A DNA stretch of 64,000 nt from Skermanella aerolata KACC 11604 (GCF_000936425.1 NZ_AVFK01000013.1:121790-185789), one strand, 5' to 3'; numbered from the stretch's first letter, positions 26,802 through 36,276 are shown. The notes: generated by a model from the sequence alone, not told the origin. Translations and numbers: made by a program.

Positions 26802-26822
26802 TCAAAGACGGGGAATGAACCG

Positions 26823-27761
26823 ATGACGACAACCCAGACCCCCCAGAGGCCCCCTCAGAAGACCTCGACCGGTATCGAACATAGGACGAAGAAGGGCGAC
26901 GTGCGTCTCTTCCTGTGGGAGAAGCCGGCGGTCGAAGGAACCGCCAAGCGCGGAACGATCCTGTTCGTCCACGGCTCCTCGATGGCCTCCACGCCGACCT
27001 TCGACCTGCAAGTTCCTGGACGCGACGACTCCTCCGTCATGGACTGGTTCAGCCGGCGCGGGTTCGATACGTGGTGCGTCGATATGGAAGGCTACGGACG
27101 TTCCGACAAGAACGGGAACATAACCTCCAACATCTCCGACGGCGCCGACGATCTCGCCGCCGCCTCGGCCTATATCCTGGCCAACCGCGACAGCGGCCCG
27201 CTGCTGGTCTACGGCATTTCGTCCGGCGCGTTGCGCGCGGCCCTCTTCGCGGAGCGGCACCCCGACCGCGTGGCGCGTCTGGCGCTCGACGCGATGGTCT
27301 GGACGGGGGAGGGCAGTCCGACGCTGGCCGACCGGCGCAAGAAGCTGCCGCAGTTCAAGGAAATGAAGCGGCGTCCGATCGACCGGGCCTTCGTCCATTC
27401 GATCTTCAACCGCGACCACCCCGGAACCGCCGACGAGAAGACCGTTGAAGCCTTCGCCGATGCCATCCTGGCGCTCGACGATTCCATGCCGAACGGCACT
27501 TACATCGACATGTGCGAGAACCTGCCGCTGATCGATCCGGCGCGCATCACCGTGCCGACCATCGTCATGCGCGGCGAATACGACGGGATCGCCGGCATGG
27601 ACGACCTGCTCAAGTTCTTCGCGGCGCTGCCCAATCCGGACAAGCAGTTCGCGGTGATGCCGGGCATTGCCCATGCCAGCTTCCAGCAGAAGAATCACGC
27701 GCTCGTCTACCACATCCTCAATTCGTTCTTCGAACAGCCGGCCCCCGTCTACCGGGGCTGA
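26823..27761 (+). CDS. Alpha/beta hydrolase
   Basis: A 312-residue cytoplasmic hydrolase. It shows the oxyanion segment LFVHGSS, a nucleophile elbow YGISSGA (GxSxG form), an acid candidate in RGEYDGI and a terminal histidine in GIAHASF. Likely an esterase, lactonase or C-C hydrolase. It is the first gene of an operon running into the tripartite tricarboxylate transporter (67 bases to the binding protein), so it probably acts on the compound imported by that system. The three palindromes upstream suggest tight regulation. Confidence 0.86.
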   Translation: MTTTQTPQRPPQKTSTGIEHRTKKGDVRLFLWEKPAVEGTAKRGTILFVHGSSMASTPTFDLQVPGRDDSSVMDWFSRRGFDTWCVDMEGYGRSDKNGNITSNISDGADDLAAASAYILANRDSGPLLVYGISSGALRAALFAERHPDRVARLALDAMVWTGEGSPTLADRRKKLPQFKEMKRRPIDRAFVHSIFNRDHPGTADEKTVEAFADAILALDDSMPNGTYIDMCENLPLIDPARITVPTIVMRGEYDGIAGMDDLLKFFAALPNPDKQFAVMPGIAHASFQQKNHALVYHILNSFFEQPAPVYRG

Positions 27762-27827
27762 CCAGCACCAGCCTGCGGTTACTTGACCGGCAGGCATCCC
27801 AATAAAAAACAAAGGGGAGGGACTTCC

Positions 27828-28850
27828 ATGAATCACTCACCGAACCGATCACTGCACATGTCCCGTCGGGCGTTCTGCGGCGGCCTGACCGCAGCCGGAG
27901 TGCTGGCTGGCATGCCGCTCTCCAGCGCCTTCGCGCAGAGTTACCCGCAGCGGAACTTCCGCGTAATCATCCCGACGGGGCAGGGCGGCGGAGCCGAGCG
28001 GCTGGCGCGCGCCTTCGACGACGCCTGGTCCAAGCTCCTCAAGCACCAGTTCGAATACACCTTCCATCCCGGTGCTGCCGGCCAGATCGGATACGAGCTG
28101 TTCGTCAGGCAGCGCGAGGCCGACGGCTACAACCTGCTGTTCGGCAACATGGGTCCGGAAATGATCATGTATGCGGTGCAGAAGCCGAACTACCGCTTTC
28201 CGGAAGACTTCATCTATTTCGGCCGGACGGATATCGACGACAGTTGCATCTTCGTCCGGAACGACAGTCCCTACAAGGACGTCAAGTCGATCGTCGAGGC
28301 GGCCAAGAAGAAGCCCCTCAACGTGGCGGTCAGCCGTATTCCCCATCCGGCTTCCATCGGCCTGCTGGCACTGGGCGAGGCTACCGGCTCCAGCTACAAC
28401 CTGATCCCTTATGGCGGTGGCAACCCGACCTATGTCGCTGTCATGAACGGGGAGGCCGATGTCGGGGCGCTCCCGATAACCGGCGTGCTTTCGCTCACCA
28501 GCCAGTTCAAGGTGCTCGGCGTTTTCAACAAGGAAAACATCTTCGCCGGCATCACCGAGAACGCGCCGACGATCAATTCCGTCTTCGGCTCCTCGATCCC
28601 CGACCTCTACTCCTCGCGCGCCTGGGCGGTCCACGCGAAATGGGCGGACGCCAATCCGGAGAACTTCGCCATGCTGGAGAAGACCGCCGAGCAGGCCCAT
28701 GCCTCGGCGGAATTCCGCGATGCCTTCGTGAAGACGGGAGCGCCGGTCGAATCGCTGAAATTCGGCAGCCGCCAAGTCTGCACCGAATACGCCAACGCGA
28801 TGGTCGAACTGGCCAAGCGCTACGAACCGGTGCTCAGCGCGCAGCGGTAA
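27828..28850 (+). CDS. Tripartite tricarboxylate transporter substrate-binding protein (Bug/TctC family)
   Basis: A 340-residue periplasmic binding protein. The N-terminus has a twin-arginine-like motif SRRAFCGG followed by a hydrophobic stretch ending SSAFAQS. The mature start PQRNFRVIIPTGQGGGAERLAR and HPGAAGQIGYELF are Bug-family hallmarks. These proteins capture carboxylates for the TctAB permease. The start ATG has GGGGAGG seven bases upstream; an earlier in-frame start is unsupported. It is followed after 24 bases by tctB. Confidence 0.88.
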   Translation: MNHSPNRSLHMSRRAFCGGLTAAGVLAGMPLSSAFAQSYPQRNFRVIIPTGQGGGAERLARAFDDAWSKLLKHQFEYTFHPGAAGQIGYELFVRQREADGYNLLFGNMGPEMIMYAVQKPNYRFPEDFIYFGRTDIDDSCIFVRNDSPYKDVKSIVEAAKKKPLNVAVSRIPHPASIGLLALGEATGSSYNLIPYGGGNPTYVAVMNGEADVGALPITGVLSLTSQFKVLGVFNKENIFAGITENAPTINSVFGSSIPDLYSSRAWAVHAKWADANPENFAMLEKTAEQAHASAEFRDAFVKTGAPVESLKFGSRQVCTEYANAMVELAKRYEPVLSAQR

Positions 28851-28874
28851 CCCGATGCTCCAGGGAGCGACACC

Positions 28875-29402
28875 ATGAGCGTAGACGTATCGCGGACGCT
28901 GAAACAGCGCCGGAAGGCGCAGCTGGGCGCCGATCTGATCATCCCGGTCCTCGCCGCCGGCTTCACCCTCTACTACCTGATCTCGTCGTTCAATCTGGTC
29001 TGGGAAGCGCGGGCCAACGGGACGGTCGTGGGCGTAACGCTGCTGGTGCTGATCGCCATTCAGGTCGCCCGCGTCGTGGTCCAGCTCCGCAACGGGACCG
29101 GCAGCCTGGGCTTCGGCGACTTCGCCCAATGGACGCCGGCGCAGGGCCAGCGATTGATGCTGATCGCAGCATTGATCGTGTTCGTCATGACGATCCCGTG
29201 GCTGGGAACGACGCTCGGTCTGTTCGCGGTGATGCTGGCCGCCATGTGGATTCTCGGCGTCCGGTCGCCGGCAACCCTGCTGGGCGTCGCGGTCGGCGTT
29301 TCGGCCACCGTCTATATCGTCTTCATCGTGTTGCTGGGCGCCCGTTTCCCCGCCGGACCGATCGAGAACGGGCTGGCTCCGCTGTTCGGGGGAGGCATCT
29401 GA
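28875..29402 (+). CDS. tctB: TctB-like small permease subunit
   Basis: A 175-residue membrane protein with four predicted membrane helices (around residues 20-40, 50-68, 92-112 and 118-160). It lies between the binding protein and the large TctA permease, as in all TTT systems. Sequence conservation in this family is low, so the call rests on size, topology and position. Two bases separate its stop from the TctA start. Confidence 0.85.
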   Translation: MSVDVSRTLKQRRKAQLGADLIIPVLAAGFTLYYLISSFNLVWEARANGTVVGVTLLVLIAIQVARVVVQLRNGTGSLGFGDFAQWTPAQGQRLMLIAALIVFVMTIPWLGTTLGLFAVMLAAMWILGVRSPATLLGVAVGVSATVYIVFIVLLGARFPAGPIENGLAPLFGGGI

Positions 29403-29404
29403 CC

Positions 29405-30952
29405 ATGGGTTGGGATAACGCGCTCCTTCTCTCCCTGATCACCGACACCCTGATGCTGACCTGGATCGTGGTGCCGGCGGTGCTGCTCGGCATCGTGGTC
29501 GGCGCCATACCCGGCTTCAGCGCGCAGAACACCCTGATCATCCTGCTGCCGCTGACGCTCACGATGGACATCAACGTCGCGCTGGCCTTCATGGTGTCGC
29601 TCTACTGCGCGACCCATCTGGGCGGCGGCATCCCCGCGATCCTTGTCAACATGCCAGGGACGGGAGGTGCGGCGGCGACCACGCTGGACGGCTATCAGAT
29701 GACGCTGAAGGGGAAGGCGCAGCAGGCGCTCGTCCTCTGCTTCGTCGCATCGACGGTCGGTGGTCTGGTCACCAGCGTCGCGACCGTCGCACTGCTGCCC
29801 TACCTGGCCCAGCTCGGCCTTTATCTCCGCAGCGTCGAGATGGTCGCGGTGATGGTGTTCGGCCTTGTCCTGATAGCCGCCATCGCCGCCGACGATCCCT
29901 TGAAAGGCATCATCGCCGGCTTCTTCGGCCTGATGATCGGCGCCATCGGCACCGACCATATCTACGGCACGCCGCGCGCCGCCTTCGGTTTTCTGGAACT
30001 CTACGACGGCGTGCCGCTGGTGCCGGCCTTGATCGGGCTGTTCGCGATCTCCGAAGCGTTCAGCATGATGGAGCGCTCGACCGTCGTGCCGCGCTCGTCG
30101 GTCGTGGATACCAAGGCGCAGTGGGCGGACACCCTGGAGGGATTGCGGCTCAGCCTCAAATACTGGTGGCTGACGATCTGGACCAGCTTCGTGGGTTTGC
30201 TGATCGGTGTCGTTCCGGGAGCGGGCGCCAGCATCGCGTCCTTCGTGGCGTACCAGCAGGCCCGCATGTTCTCCAAGACCCCCGAGGAATTCGGCAAGGG
30301 CTTCGCTCCGGGCGTGGTGGCGCCTGAATCGGCGAACAACGGGGTCACTTCGGGCACGCTGGTCCCGCTGATGGCGATCGGCGTGCCGGGCGGCAGCACC
30401 GCCGCCGTCATGATGGTCGTGCTGCAATATCACGGCATCGTGCTCGGTCCTCGCCTGTTCATCGAATCGCCTGACATCGCCTACGGCATCTTCTTCTCGA
30501 TGACGCTGTCCTACATCGTGATGATCTTCACGATCCTGCCGCTCGCCCGCTATATGAGCCAGGTCGTGCTGATACCGACCAAGATCCTGGTTCCGCTGAT
30601 CCTGTCCCTGACCATCGTCGGCGCCTTCGCCAACCGCGAATACGTATTCGACATGGGCCTTGCCCTCGTCTTCGGCGTGATCGGTTATATCGCCCGCAAG
30701 ACCAACTACCACGTCACCGCGATCCTGATCGGCGTGATCCTGGGACCGCTGTTCGAGCAGTACCTGCTGCGCTCGCTGCGGATCGGGCAGGGGGATCTGA
30801 CCATCCTGTTCTCCTCGACAACCGCCAACGTCCTGTGGGCCTTCGTCGTGCTGTCGGTATTGCTGCCCTGGCTGCGCGGCAAGCAGCAGGAGCGGCAGAG
30901 GAAGAACCTTCAGGACCGGGCGCCGACCGCCTTGACGGGAGACCAAGCCTGA
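29405..30952 (+). CDS. tctA: TctA-like large permease subunit
   Basis: A 515-residue inner-membrane protein. Family motifs are GAIPGFSAQNTLIILLPLT, GGIPAILVNMPGTGGAAATTLDGY, APESANNGVTSGTLVPLMAIGVPG and GVVPGAGASIASFVAY. It transports a carboxylate using an ion gradient, with TctB and the Bug-type binding protein. The true start is the ATG at 29405; the longer open frame upstream belongs to other frames of the binding-protein and TctB genes. Its stop overlaps the next gene by one base (TGATG). Confidence 0.92.
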   Translation: MGWDNALLLSLITDTLMLTWIVVPAVLLGIVVGAIPGFSAQNTLIILLPLTLTMDINVALAFMVSLYCATHLGGGIPAILVNMPGTGGAAATTLDGYQMTLKGKAQQALVLCFVASTVGGLVTSVATVALLPYLAQLGLYLRSVEMVAVMVFGLVLIAAIAADDPLKGIIAGFFGLMIGAIGTDHIYGTPRAAFGFLELYDGVPLVPALIGLFAISEAFSMMERSTVVPRSSVVDTKAQWADTLEGLRLSLKYWWLTIWTSFVGLLIGVVPGAGASIASFVAYQQARMFSKTPEEFGKGFAPGVVAPESANNGVTSGTLVPLMAIGVPGGSTAAVMMVVLQYHGIVLGPRLFIESPDIAYGIFFSMTLSYIVMIFTILPLARYMSQVVLIPTKILVPLILSLTIVGAFANREYVFDMGLALVFGVIGYIARKTNYHVTAILIGVILGPLFEQYLLRSLRIGQGDLTILFSSTTANVLWAFVVLSVLLPWLRGKQQERQRKNLQDRAPTALTGDQA

Positions 30953-32223
30953 TGGCCGACATGCCCTTGTCCAAGAACCTCCGCCTGGTGGGTCACCTCG
31001 ACCTGCCCGGCGGAGGGCAGGTCACCGTTTCCGACGGCTACGCCTATGTCGGGCACATGAAGCCGCCACATGGGACCACCATCGTCGATGTCCGCGATCC
31101 GGCCAATCCGCGTGTCGCCTCCTCCATCGAACTCCCGACCGAGGACTCTCACACTCATAAGGTCCGCGTCGTCGGCGACCTTATGATCACCAATGTCGAG
31201 CAGAATGACCGGCATGCGCTGCGGCGGGGAGCGAAATTGGCGGAGGCGACGACCGGCCTGACCGCCCGCCTGGGCCGCCCTCCCACCGATGCGGAAGTCG
31301 CCGCCGACCTCAACATTCCAGAAAACCTGCTGCCGCGCCTGCGGCACGTGCTGGACCACGGGTACCGCGACGGCGGCTTCAAGGTCTACGACATCTCGGA
31401 CAAGGCGCGACCGGTCGAGATCGCCTATGTCAGGACACACGGCGTCGGGGTCCACCGCTTCGACATGGATGCCCGATACGCCTATATTTCCACCGAGATG
31501 GAAGGTTATGTCGGCAATATCCTGGTCGTCTACGACATCGCCGATCCGGCCCGGCCCGCCGAGGTATCGCGCTGGTCGATGCCCGGTCAGCATGTCGCTG
31601 GCGGGGAAACTCCCCATTGGACCGGTCAGCGCAACCGCCTGCATCATGCGCTCCGCTTTGGGGACGAGCTGTGGGCTTCGGTCTGGTACGCCGGCCTGCG
31701 GGTGATCGACGCTTCCGACATCGGCAACCTGCGAACCATCGGCGCCTACGATTACCATCCCCCATTCCCGGAGCCGACCCATACCGTGGCTCCGGTCCCC
31801 GTCCGGTGGCAGGGCAGGCAGGTCGCGGTCGCGGTGGACGAGGAGCACGACCACACCCATGGACAGCTCCATGGCGGGCTCTGGTTCTTCGACGTGGAGG
31901 ACAGGGCCGATATCAGACCGATCGGCATGTTCCACCTGAGCGAACTGGACTCGCCCTTCGCCCGCGCCGGAGCAAGGTTCGGCGCTCACCAGTTCCAGGA
32001 ACGGGTGACGGGAGACCGCCTCTACTGCACCTGGTTTTCCGGCGGGCTTCGCATGCTGGACATATCCGATCCCACGGCGCCGAAGGAAACGGGCTGGTTC
32101 ATCCCGGAACCCCCGAAGGGGCAGGCCTGCGCGCAGAGCAACGACGTCTTCGTCGATGAGCGCGAACTGGTCTACGTGATCGACCGCAACCGTGGACTGG
32201 ATATCCTGGAGGCAACGGCTTGA
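30952..32223 (+). CDS. LVIVD-repeat/selenium-binding-protein-like beta-propeller
   Basis: A 423-residue cytoplasmic protein with repeated segments of the type GTTIVDVRDPANPR, GGFKVYDISDKARP, ILVVYDIADPARPAE, LRVIDASDIGN, LWFFDVEDRAD and LRMLDISDPTAPKE, as in LVIVD/choice-of-anchor propellers. Many histidines (HTHK, HHAL, DEEHDHTHGQLHGG) could bind metal. It is coupled to tctA by a one-base overlap and ends the operon. A catalytic lactonase or metal-dependent role in the pathway is possible, but I cannot support a specific function. Confidence 0.78.
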   Translation: MADMPLSKNLRLVGHLDLPGGGQVTVSDGYAYVGHMKPPHGTTIVDVRDPANPRVASSIELPTEDSHTHKVRVVGDLMITNVEQNDRHALRRGAKLAEATTGLTARLGRPPTDAEVAADLNIPENLLPRLRHVLDHGYRDGGFKVYDISDKARPVEIAYVRTHGVGVHRFDMDARYAYISTEMEGYVGNILVVYDIADPARPAEVSRWSMPGQHVAGGETPHWTGQRNRLHHALRFGDELWASVWYAGLRVIDASDIGNLRTIGAYDYHPPFPEPTHTVAPVPVRWQGRQVAVAVDEEHDHTHGQLHGGLWFFDVEDRADIRPIGMFHLSELDSPFARAGARFGAHQFQERVTGDRLYCTWFSGGLRMLDISDPTAPKETGWFIPEPPKGQACAQSNDVFVDERELVYVIDRNRGLDILEATA

Positions 32224-32274
32224 TCCGTCTTCCCTCCAAGCAGACGGGTTGAGCGGTTTGCTCCGTCGTGGAAC

Positions 32275-32300
32275 GGCACTCAGCGCCGGCGCTGAGTGCC
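32275..32300. terminator. 26-bp perfect palindrome between convergent operons
   Basis: GGCACTCAGCGCC joins directly to its reverse complement. It lies between the LVIVD gene (plus, ending 32223) and the TRAP permease gene (minus, ending 32307), so it serves naturally as a shared bidirectional terminator. Confidence 0.7.
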
Positions 32301-32306
32301 GGTATC

Positions 32307-33590
32307 TCACCGGCCCAGTAAATTGGGCAGGAAAAGCACGAAGCTGGGCCAGAACGTCACGACCAGCAACGCGCCCAGCAGCGCCACGTAGAACGGCAGC
32401 ATCGCGATAACCAACCGGCCCAGGCTGACCTTGGCGATGTCCATCATGATGAACAGGAGAACGCCGAAGGGCGGCGTGGTCGCCCCGATCAGCAGGTTGA
32501 GGACGACCACCACGCCGAAATGCACCAGATCGATGTTAAGAGCCAGCGCCAGCGGCAGCAGCGCCGGCACAGCGATCAGGAGGATCGCCGTGGTTTCCAT
32601 GACCAGCCCGGCAACCAGCAGGATCAGGTTCACGAGCAGCAGGATGACGTTCGGGTCGTTGGACAGGCCGAGCAATGTCGTCGCAAGCTGCGCCGGCAGG
32701 TTGTTGATCGAGACCACCCAGCCGAACGGTATCGCCGCCGCGATGATGAAGATCAGGACGCCGGCCGTCACTCCCGTTTCGATTACCGAGCGGCGCAGTC
32801 CTTCCAGGGTCAGCTCTCCCTGAACGAAGCCGACACCGATCGCGTAGACGACGGTAAGCGCCCCCAGTTCCGTAGGTGTGGCGGCTCCGCTGAGCAGTCC
32901 TGCTATCAGGATCACCGGCGCGAGCAGGGAGGGCAGGGCGGCCATGAAGGTCCGGCCGATCTCGCGCGCGGTCGCTCGCGGACGCACCGGTGCATGGATG
33001 CGTCCCGTCACTGCCAGGACCCAGACCATCAGCATCATGAAGCCGCCCATCAGGAGGCCGGGAAGGATTCCCGCAAGGAAGAGATCCGAGACGGAAACCT
33101 GGGCGATCACCGCATAGATGACCATGATGACGCTGGGTGGGATGATCGGCCCGATGATCGACGACGCGGCCGTGACCGCAGCGGCGAAGGCGGGGTCGAA
33201 GCCGGCCTTGCGCATCGCCCGCACCTCGACGGTGCCAAGACCGGCGGCGTCGGCCTGGGCCACTCCCGACATGCCGGCGAAGATGATGCTGGAGCCGATG
33301 TTGACATGCGCCAGGCTTCCCCGGATGTGCCCGAGCAGGGACAGCGCGAAGGCGAAGATTCGCGAAGCCAATCCAGCCCGGTTCATCAGGTTTCCGGCCA
33401 GGATGAACAGGGGCATCGCCAGCAGCGGAAAACTGTCCAGCCCGGATACCATGCGCTGGGCGACGATGGTGAGCGGAAGCGGGGAGGCGATTGTCAGGAA
33501 AGTCATGGTGGCGGCTATCAGCGCGAAGGCGATCGGCACTTCGATCACCACCAGACCGGCGAAGATGAAGAAGAGGCTGGCGACGCTCAT
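32307..33590 (-). CDS. TRAP transporter large permease (DctM-like), module A
   Basis: A 427-residue inner-membrane protein of the TRAP DctM family, with about 12 membrane helices. It shows MVSGLDSFPLLAMPLFILAGNLMNRAG, GMSGVAQADAAGLG, GPIIPPSVIMVIYAV and GATTPPFGVLLFIMM. It exchanges sodium for a carboxylate or similar solute. The start ATG at 33588-33590 overlaps the small-subunit stop (ATGA). It is the last gene of the first TRAP/dioxygenase module. Confidence 0.92.
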   Translation of the reverse strand: MSVASLFFIFAGLVVIEVPIAFALIAATMTFLTIASPLPLTIVAQRMVSGLDSFPLLAMPLFILAGNLMNRAGLASRIFAFALSLLGHIRGSLAHVNIGSSIIFAGMSGVAQADAAGLGTVEVRAMRKAGFDPAFAAAVTAASSIIGPIIPPSVIMVIYAVIAQVSVSDLFLAGILPGLLMGGFMMLMVWVLAVTGRIHAPVRPRATAREIGRTFMAALPSLLAPVILIAGLLSGAATPTELGALTVVYAIGVGFVQGELTLEGLRRSVIETGVTAGVLIFIIAAAIPFGWVVSINNLPAQLATTLLGLSNDPNVILLLVNLILLVAGLVMETTAILLIAVPALLPLALALNIDLVHFGVVVVLNLLIGATTPPFGVLLFIMMDIAKVSLGRLVIAMLPFYVALLGALLVVTFWPSFVLFLPNLLGR

Positions 33591-34177
33591 GTGGCGCTCC
33601 CCGAGAAGGCGCGTTCGATCTCGCCGTCGGACGAGGAATCGTCGCCGTATTCCTCTTGAATGACCTGCCTGTGCCGCCCTGAAAGGCAGAAGGTCGCCTC
33701 CTCCAGCAGCCTGTAGGCGGCGGTCAGCGCCATGGATGCGAGCCCGACGAACAGCGGAACGGAGAAGAACCAGCCGATCGGCACCATGACCGGAAGCGCC
33801 ACGGTCATGCGCCGCATCTCGAGCTGGACGTTGATCCAGACCTTCGGCAGCATCGCAATAAGCAGGACAAGGATGATGGCGAATACTAGGGCCTTGAAGA
33901 TGGCAGCCGCGCGCGGCGGCAGCCGCCCGACGAAAGTGTCGATCTTGACGTGCCGGTCGCTTTTGAGACCGAGCGAAGCGCCGATGAACGTCGCCCAGAT
34001 GAACGAGTATGTGGCAACTTCCTCGACCCAGACGATTGGCTCGCCGAAGACATAACGGGAGATGACCTGACCCGTGATGCTGATGACGATGACCGCGATG
34101 AGGACGACGATCAGGAACCGCTCGATCCAGGCGATGCCTGCCAGAAGACTGCGCCAAGGTTTGAGTATGAGATCCAC
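33587..34177 (-). CDS. TRAP transporter small permease (DctQ-like), module A
   Basis: A 196-residue protein with four membrane helices and the DctQ-type motif VEEVATYSFIWATFIGASLGLKSDRHVKID. I prefer the GTG start at 34175-34177: a GGGGAG site lies seven bases upstream. The alternative ATG at 34219 lies inside the loop of a strong hairpin (34200-34235) and would add a basic, non-conserved stretch. The acidic tail near the C-terminus (EEYGDDSSSDGEIE) is longer than in the paralogue at 37557. Confidence 0.85.
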   Translation of the reverse strand: MDLILKPWRSLLAGIAWIERFLIVVLIAVIVISITGQVISRYVFGEPIVWVEEVATYSFIWATFIGASLGLKSDRHVKIDTFVGRLPPRAAAIFKALVFAIILVLLIAMLPKVWINVQLEMRRMTVALPVMVPIGWFFSVPLFVGLASMALTAAYRLLEEATFCLSGRHRQVIQEEYGDDSSSDGEIERAFSGSAT

Positions 34178-34199
34178 CCGCTTGCTCCCCTGCGCACGG

Positions 34200-34235
34200 G
34201 CTCTCCGGCGCGGGTGCATTGCCGCGCCGGAGAGC
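34200..34235 (-). terminator. 14-bp stem between dctP-like and dctQ-like genes
   Basis: GCTCTCCGGCGCGG pairs perfectly with CCGCGCCGGAGAGC around an 8-base loop. It lies after the binding-protein gene and before the permease genes on the minus strand. Such stems commonly raise binding-protein mRNA levels over those of the permeases. Confidence 0.65.
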
Positions 34236-34282
34236 TTCCATTCAGCTTTTTATTGGATCCGCTTGTCGTCGGATCGGCGAGT

Positions 34283-35260
34283 TCAGAGACCCCGGATCTT
34301 TTCCCAAAGCCCCGCCGGCCAGACCCCGGTCTTCTCCATTTCCGCGACCCCTTCCAGCGCTTTCCGGACGAAGGGTTCACGATCCACCTTGATGACGGTA
34401 GCGCCCTCGTTGGCCATGTTCTGAACGACCTGCTCGGTCTCGGCCTCGCCTTGCCGGCGAACCCACGCGCTGGTCTCCTTGGCGGCCTGGACGAGTATTT
34501 GCTGAAGATCCGGCTCGAGCGCCTGATAGGCGGCATCGTTGATGGTGATGTGGTGCGTGGACAGCAGATGATCCGTCCTCATCACGAACTTGGCCGCCTG
34601 ATGGAGCTTCGCGGCGTATGTCGCCGACACCGGTCCCTCGGTCGCCTCTACCGTGCCCGTGCTCAGGCCTAGGAAGATCTCCGCCCAGGCCAAACGGCTG
34701 GGCTTGGTGCCCAGCGCTTGCCAGAGCAGCAGGTAGGTGCGGATTTCCGGCACCCGCATCTTGATGCCGTTCAGGTCGTCGGGAGTATTGACGGCGCGCT
34801 TGGCAAGCAGGATTCGGGGCTGGGTGGAGGCCGCCGACAGAATCCTCAGCCCCTGCTCCTTCCTCAAGCGCTCCGCCGCCGCCGCGTAGAGGTCGCTGGC
34901 CAGGAACTTCTCGAGATGGTCGCTGTCGCGGAAGGTGAAGCCCCAGTTCAGGACGTTGAAGTCGGGCACCCAGTTGCCATACCAGTCGAGAACGTCTCCG
35001 TACATCTGGACCGACCCCTGCATCATCTGTTGGATGACGTCGATGTCGTTCCCAAGCTGCTCGCCCTGGATGTAGTTGATCCGCAGCTTGTCGCCGCCGC
35101 GCTGGTTGACCAGTTCGGCGAACTTAGCATTAGCCCGATCGAACAGGGAACCCACGGCGTCCGATCCGCCGAAGGTCAACGTCTGCTGCGCGCTTGCCGG
35201 CGCCGTCATGAGGCTCATGGCGAACGCGCCCGCAAGCGCGAGCTTCCTCAGCATGTTCAT
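34283..35260 (-). CDS. TRAP transporter substrate-binding protein (DctP-like), module A
   Basis: A 325-residue periplasmic protein. The Sec signal ends near SAQQTL (residue 25). The DctP fold features are visible: FAELVNQRGGDKLRINYIQGEQLG, NGIKMRVPEIRTYLLLWQALGTKPSRLAWAEIFLGLSTGTVEATEGPV in outline, with the solute-binding arginine in MRVPE. The ligand is expected to carry a carboxylate. The gene lies downstream of the dioxygenase gene at 35339 and shares length (325) with the module B protein at 38126. Confidence 0.9.
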   Translation of the reverse strand: MNMLRKLALAGAFAMSLMTAPASAQQTLTFGGSDAVGSLFDRANAKFAELVNQRGGDKLRINYIQGEQLGNDIDVIQQMMQGSVQMYGDVLDWYGNWVPDFNVLNWGFTFRDSDHLEKFLASDLYAAAAERLRKEQGLRILSAASTQPRILLAKRAVNTPDDLNGIKMRVPEIRTYLLLWQALGTKPSRLAWAEIFLGLSTGTVEATEGPVSATYAAKLHQAAKFVMRTDHLLSTHHITINDAAYQALEPDLQQILVQAAKETSAWVRRQGEAETEQVVQNMANEGATVIKVDREPFVRKALEGVAEMEKTGVWPAGLWEKIRGL

Positions 35261-35338
35261 CGCTCTTCCTCCCCTGATTATCTTTGTTATTCGCGCCGTG
35301 GCGACGCGTTCCTGAACCGCGGTTTGTGCGGCGAGGGA

Positions 35339-36235
35339 TCAGACGGCGAAGGCGCTCCTGACGCCGGCCGTCTTCTGCACCTTGAAGATCGAGCTGGCGT
35401 CCGGTGCGGGAGGCAGCGGCAAACGTACCGGAACCGGCTCGACGCGTGGCTCGATCGTAAGCTCGCCGCACATCAGGCGTTCCTTGGCGTCGTCCCATAT
35501 CGCCTGCTGGCCCAGGCGGTGGATATAGGCGCTGGACCCGAGCAGCGGCCAGGCGTCGGCGGCGTGGCACTCCAGGAACATGATCAGCCGCGCCCGGTCG
35601 CTCCGGTTGGGAGCGGAGCCGTGCAGGGTCCTGACATGGTGGATCGTCATGCTTCCGGCCTTGCCGGTCAGCGTGACTATTTTGTCCTTGTCGAAGAGCG
35701 GATCGTCACGGTCGACGGCACCGCAGAAGATGCCGTCGCTGTTGTGATGGCTGAGGATTGGTCCCTTATGGGTTCCGGGGACTACCATCAGCGGACCGTT
35801 CTCCTCGGTGACGTCCTCCAGCATCAGACCGCAGGCAAGGAGGCTGTCGTTGGTGTGGGGATAGAAGGCCCAATCCTGATGCCATTCGACCGCTGCGCCG
35901 CCGCCGGGAGCCTTGGTGTTCAGCTTGCTGGTCTGAAGTAGGACGTTCGGACCGAGAAGCGACTTGAGGATGCCGGTGATACGCTCGCTTTTGGCGGTTT
36001 CCCAATAAAGCGGGTGCTGCTTGTGAGGAAGCTTGATCCGGGTCAGCTTCGGCGTTTCGCGGCTGTGCCCCTCGTCGAGGTCGAAGATCGCATCGCTTTC
36101 CGTGACGCTTCGCGACCGGTCGATGAAGTCGTAGGTGAGGTCGCGGAGCGCCTTGAGCGTGTCAGGCGGCACGGCGTCCTCGACAAGGACGTAGCCGTTC
36201 TCGTGGTAGAAATCGATCTGTTCCGACGTCAGCAT
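35339..36235 (-). CDS. Phytanoyl-CoA dioxygenase (PhyH)-family Fe(II)/2-oxoglutarate oxygenase, module A
   Basis: A 298-residue double-stranded beta-helix oxygenase. The iron triad is visible as WHQD (H119, D121) and the distal H205 in TLHGSAPNRSDR, whose arginines (R211/R214) would hold 2-oxoglutarate. These enzymes hydroxylate small molecules using O2 and 2-oxoglutarate. Its position at the head of a TRAP operon suggests it oxidises the imported compound as the first step. The same arrangement recurs with a diverged copy at 39167. Confidence 0.88.
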   Translation of the reverse strand: MLTSEQIDFYHENGYVLVEDAVPPDTLKALRDLTYDFIDRSRSVTESDAIFDLDEGHSRETPKLTRIKLPHKQHPLYWETAKSERITGILKSLLGPNVLLQTSKLNTKAPGGGAAVEWHQDWAFYPHTNDSLLACGLMLEDVTEENGPLMVVPGTHKGPILSHHNSDGIFCGAVDRDDPLFDKDKIVTLTGKAGSMTIHHVRTLHGSAPNRSDRARLIMFLECHAADAWPLLGSSAYIHRLGQQAIWDDAKERLMCGELTIEPRVEPVPVRLPLPPAPDASSIFKVQKTAGVRSAFAV

Positions 36236-36276
36236 TTCATCCTCCCCAAGGGGTTTTTAGTTTGACCGGCTCTTCG

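Larger units (their letters stand above)
26534..26822. promoter_or_regulatory. Palindrome-rich regulatory gap
   Basis: This 289-base gap holds a large dyad just after the reductase gene and three palindromes, based on CCAAT/ATTGG or ATGGT/ACCAT, before the alpha/beta-hydrolase gene. The 3' half is AT-richer. No open frame was supported. A TTGACA at 26741 could be a -35 element, but a matching -10 at the normal distance was not found. Confidence 0.6.

Noticed and set aside
28244..29404. Long open frame joined to the TctA frame, giving a 902-residue protein
   Set aside because: The upstream part is the binding-protein and TctB genes read in the wrong frame; it is Arg/Gly-rich, and TctA-family proteins start at the ATG at 29405.
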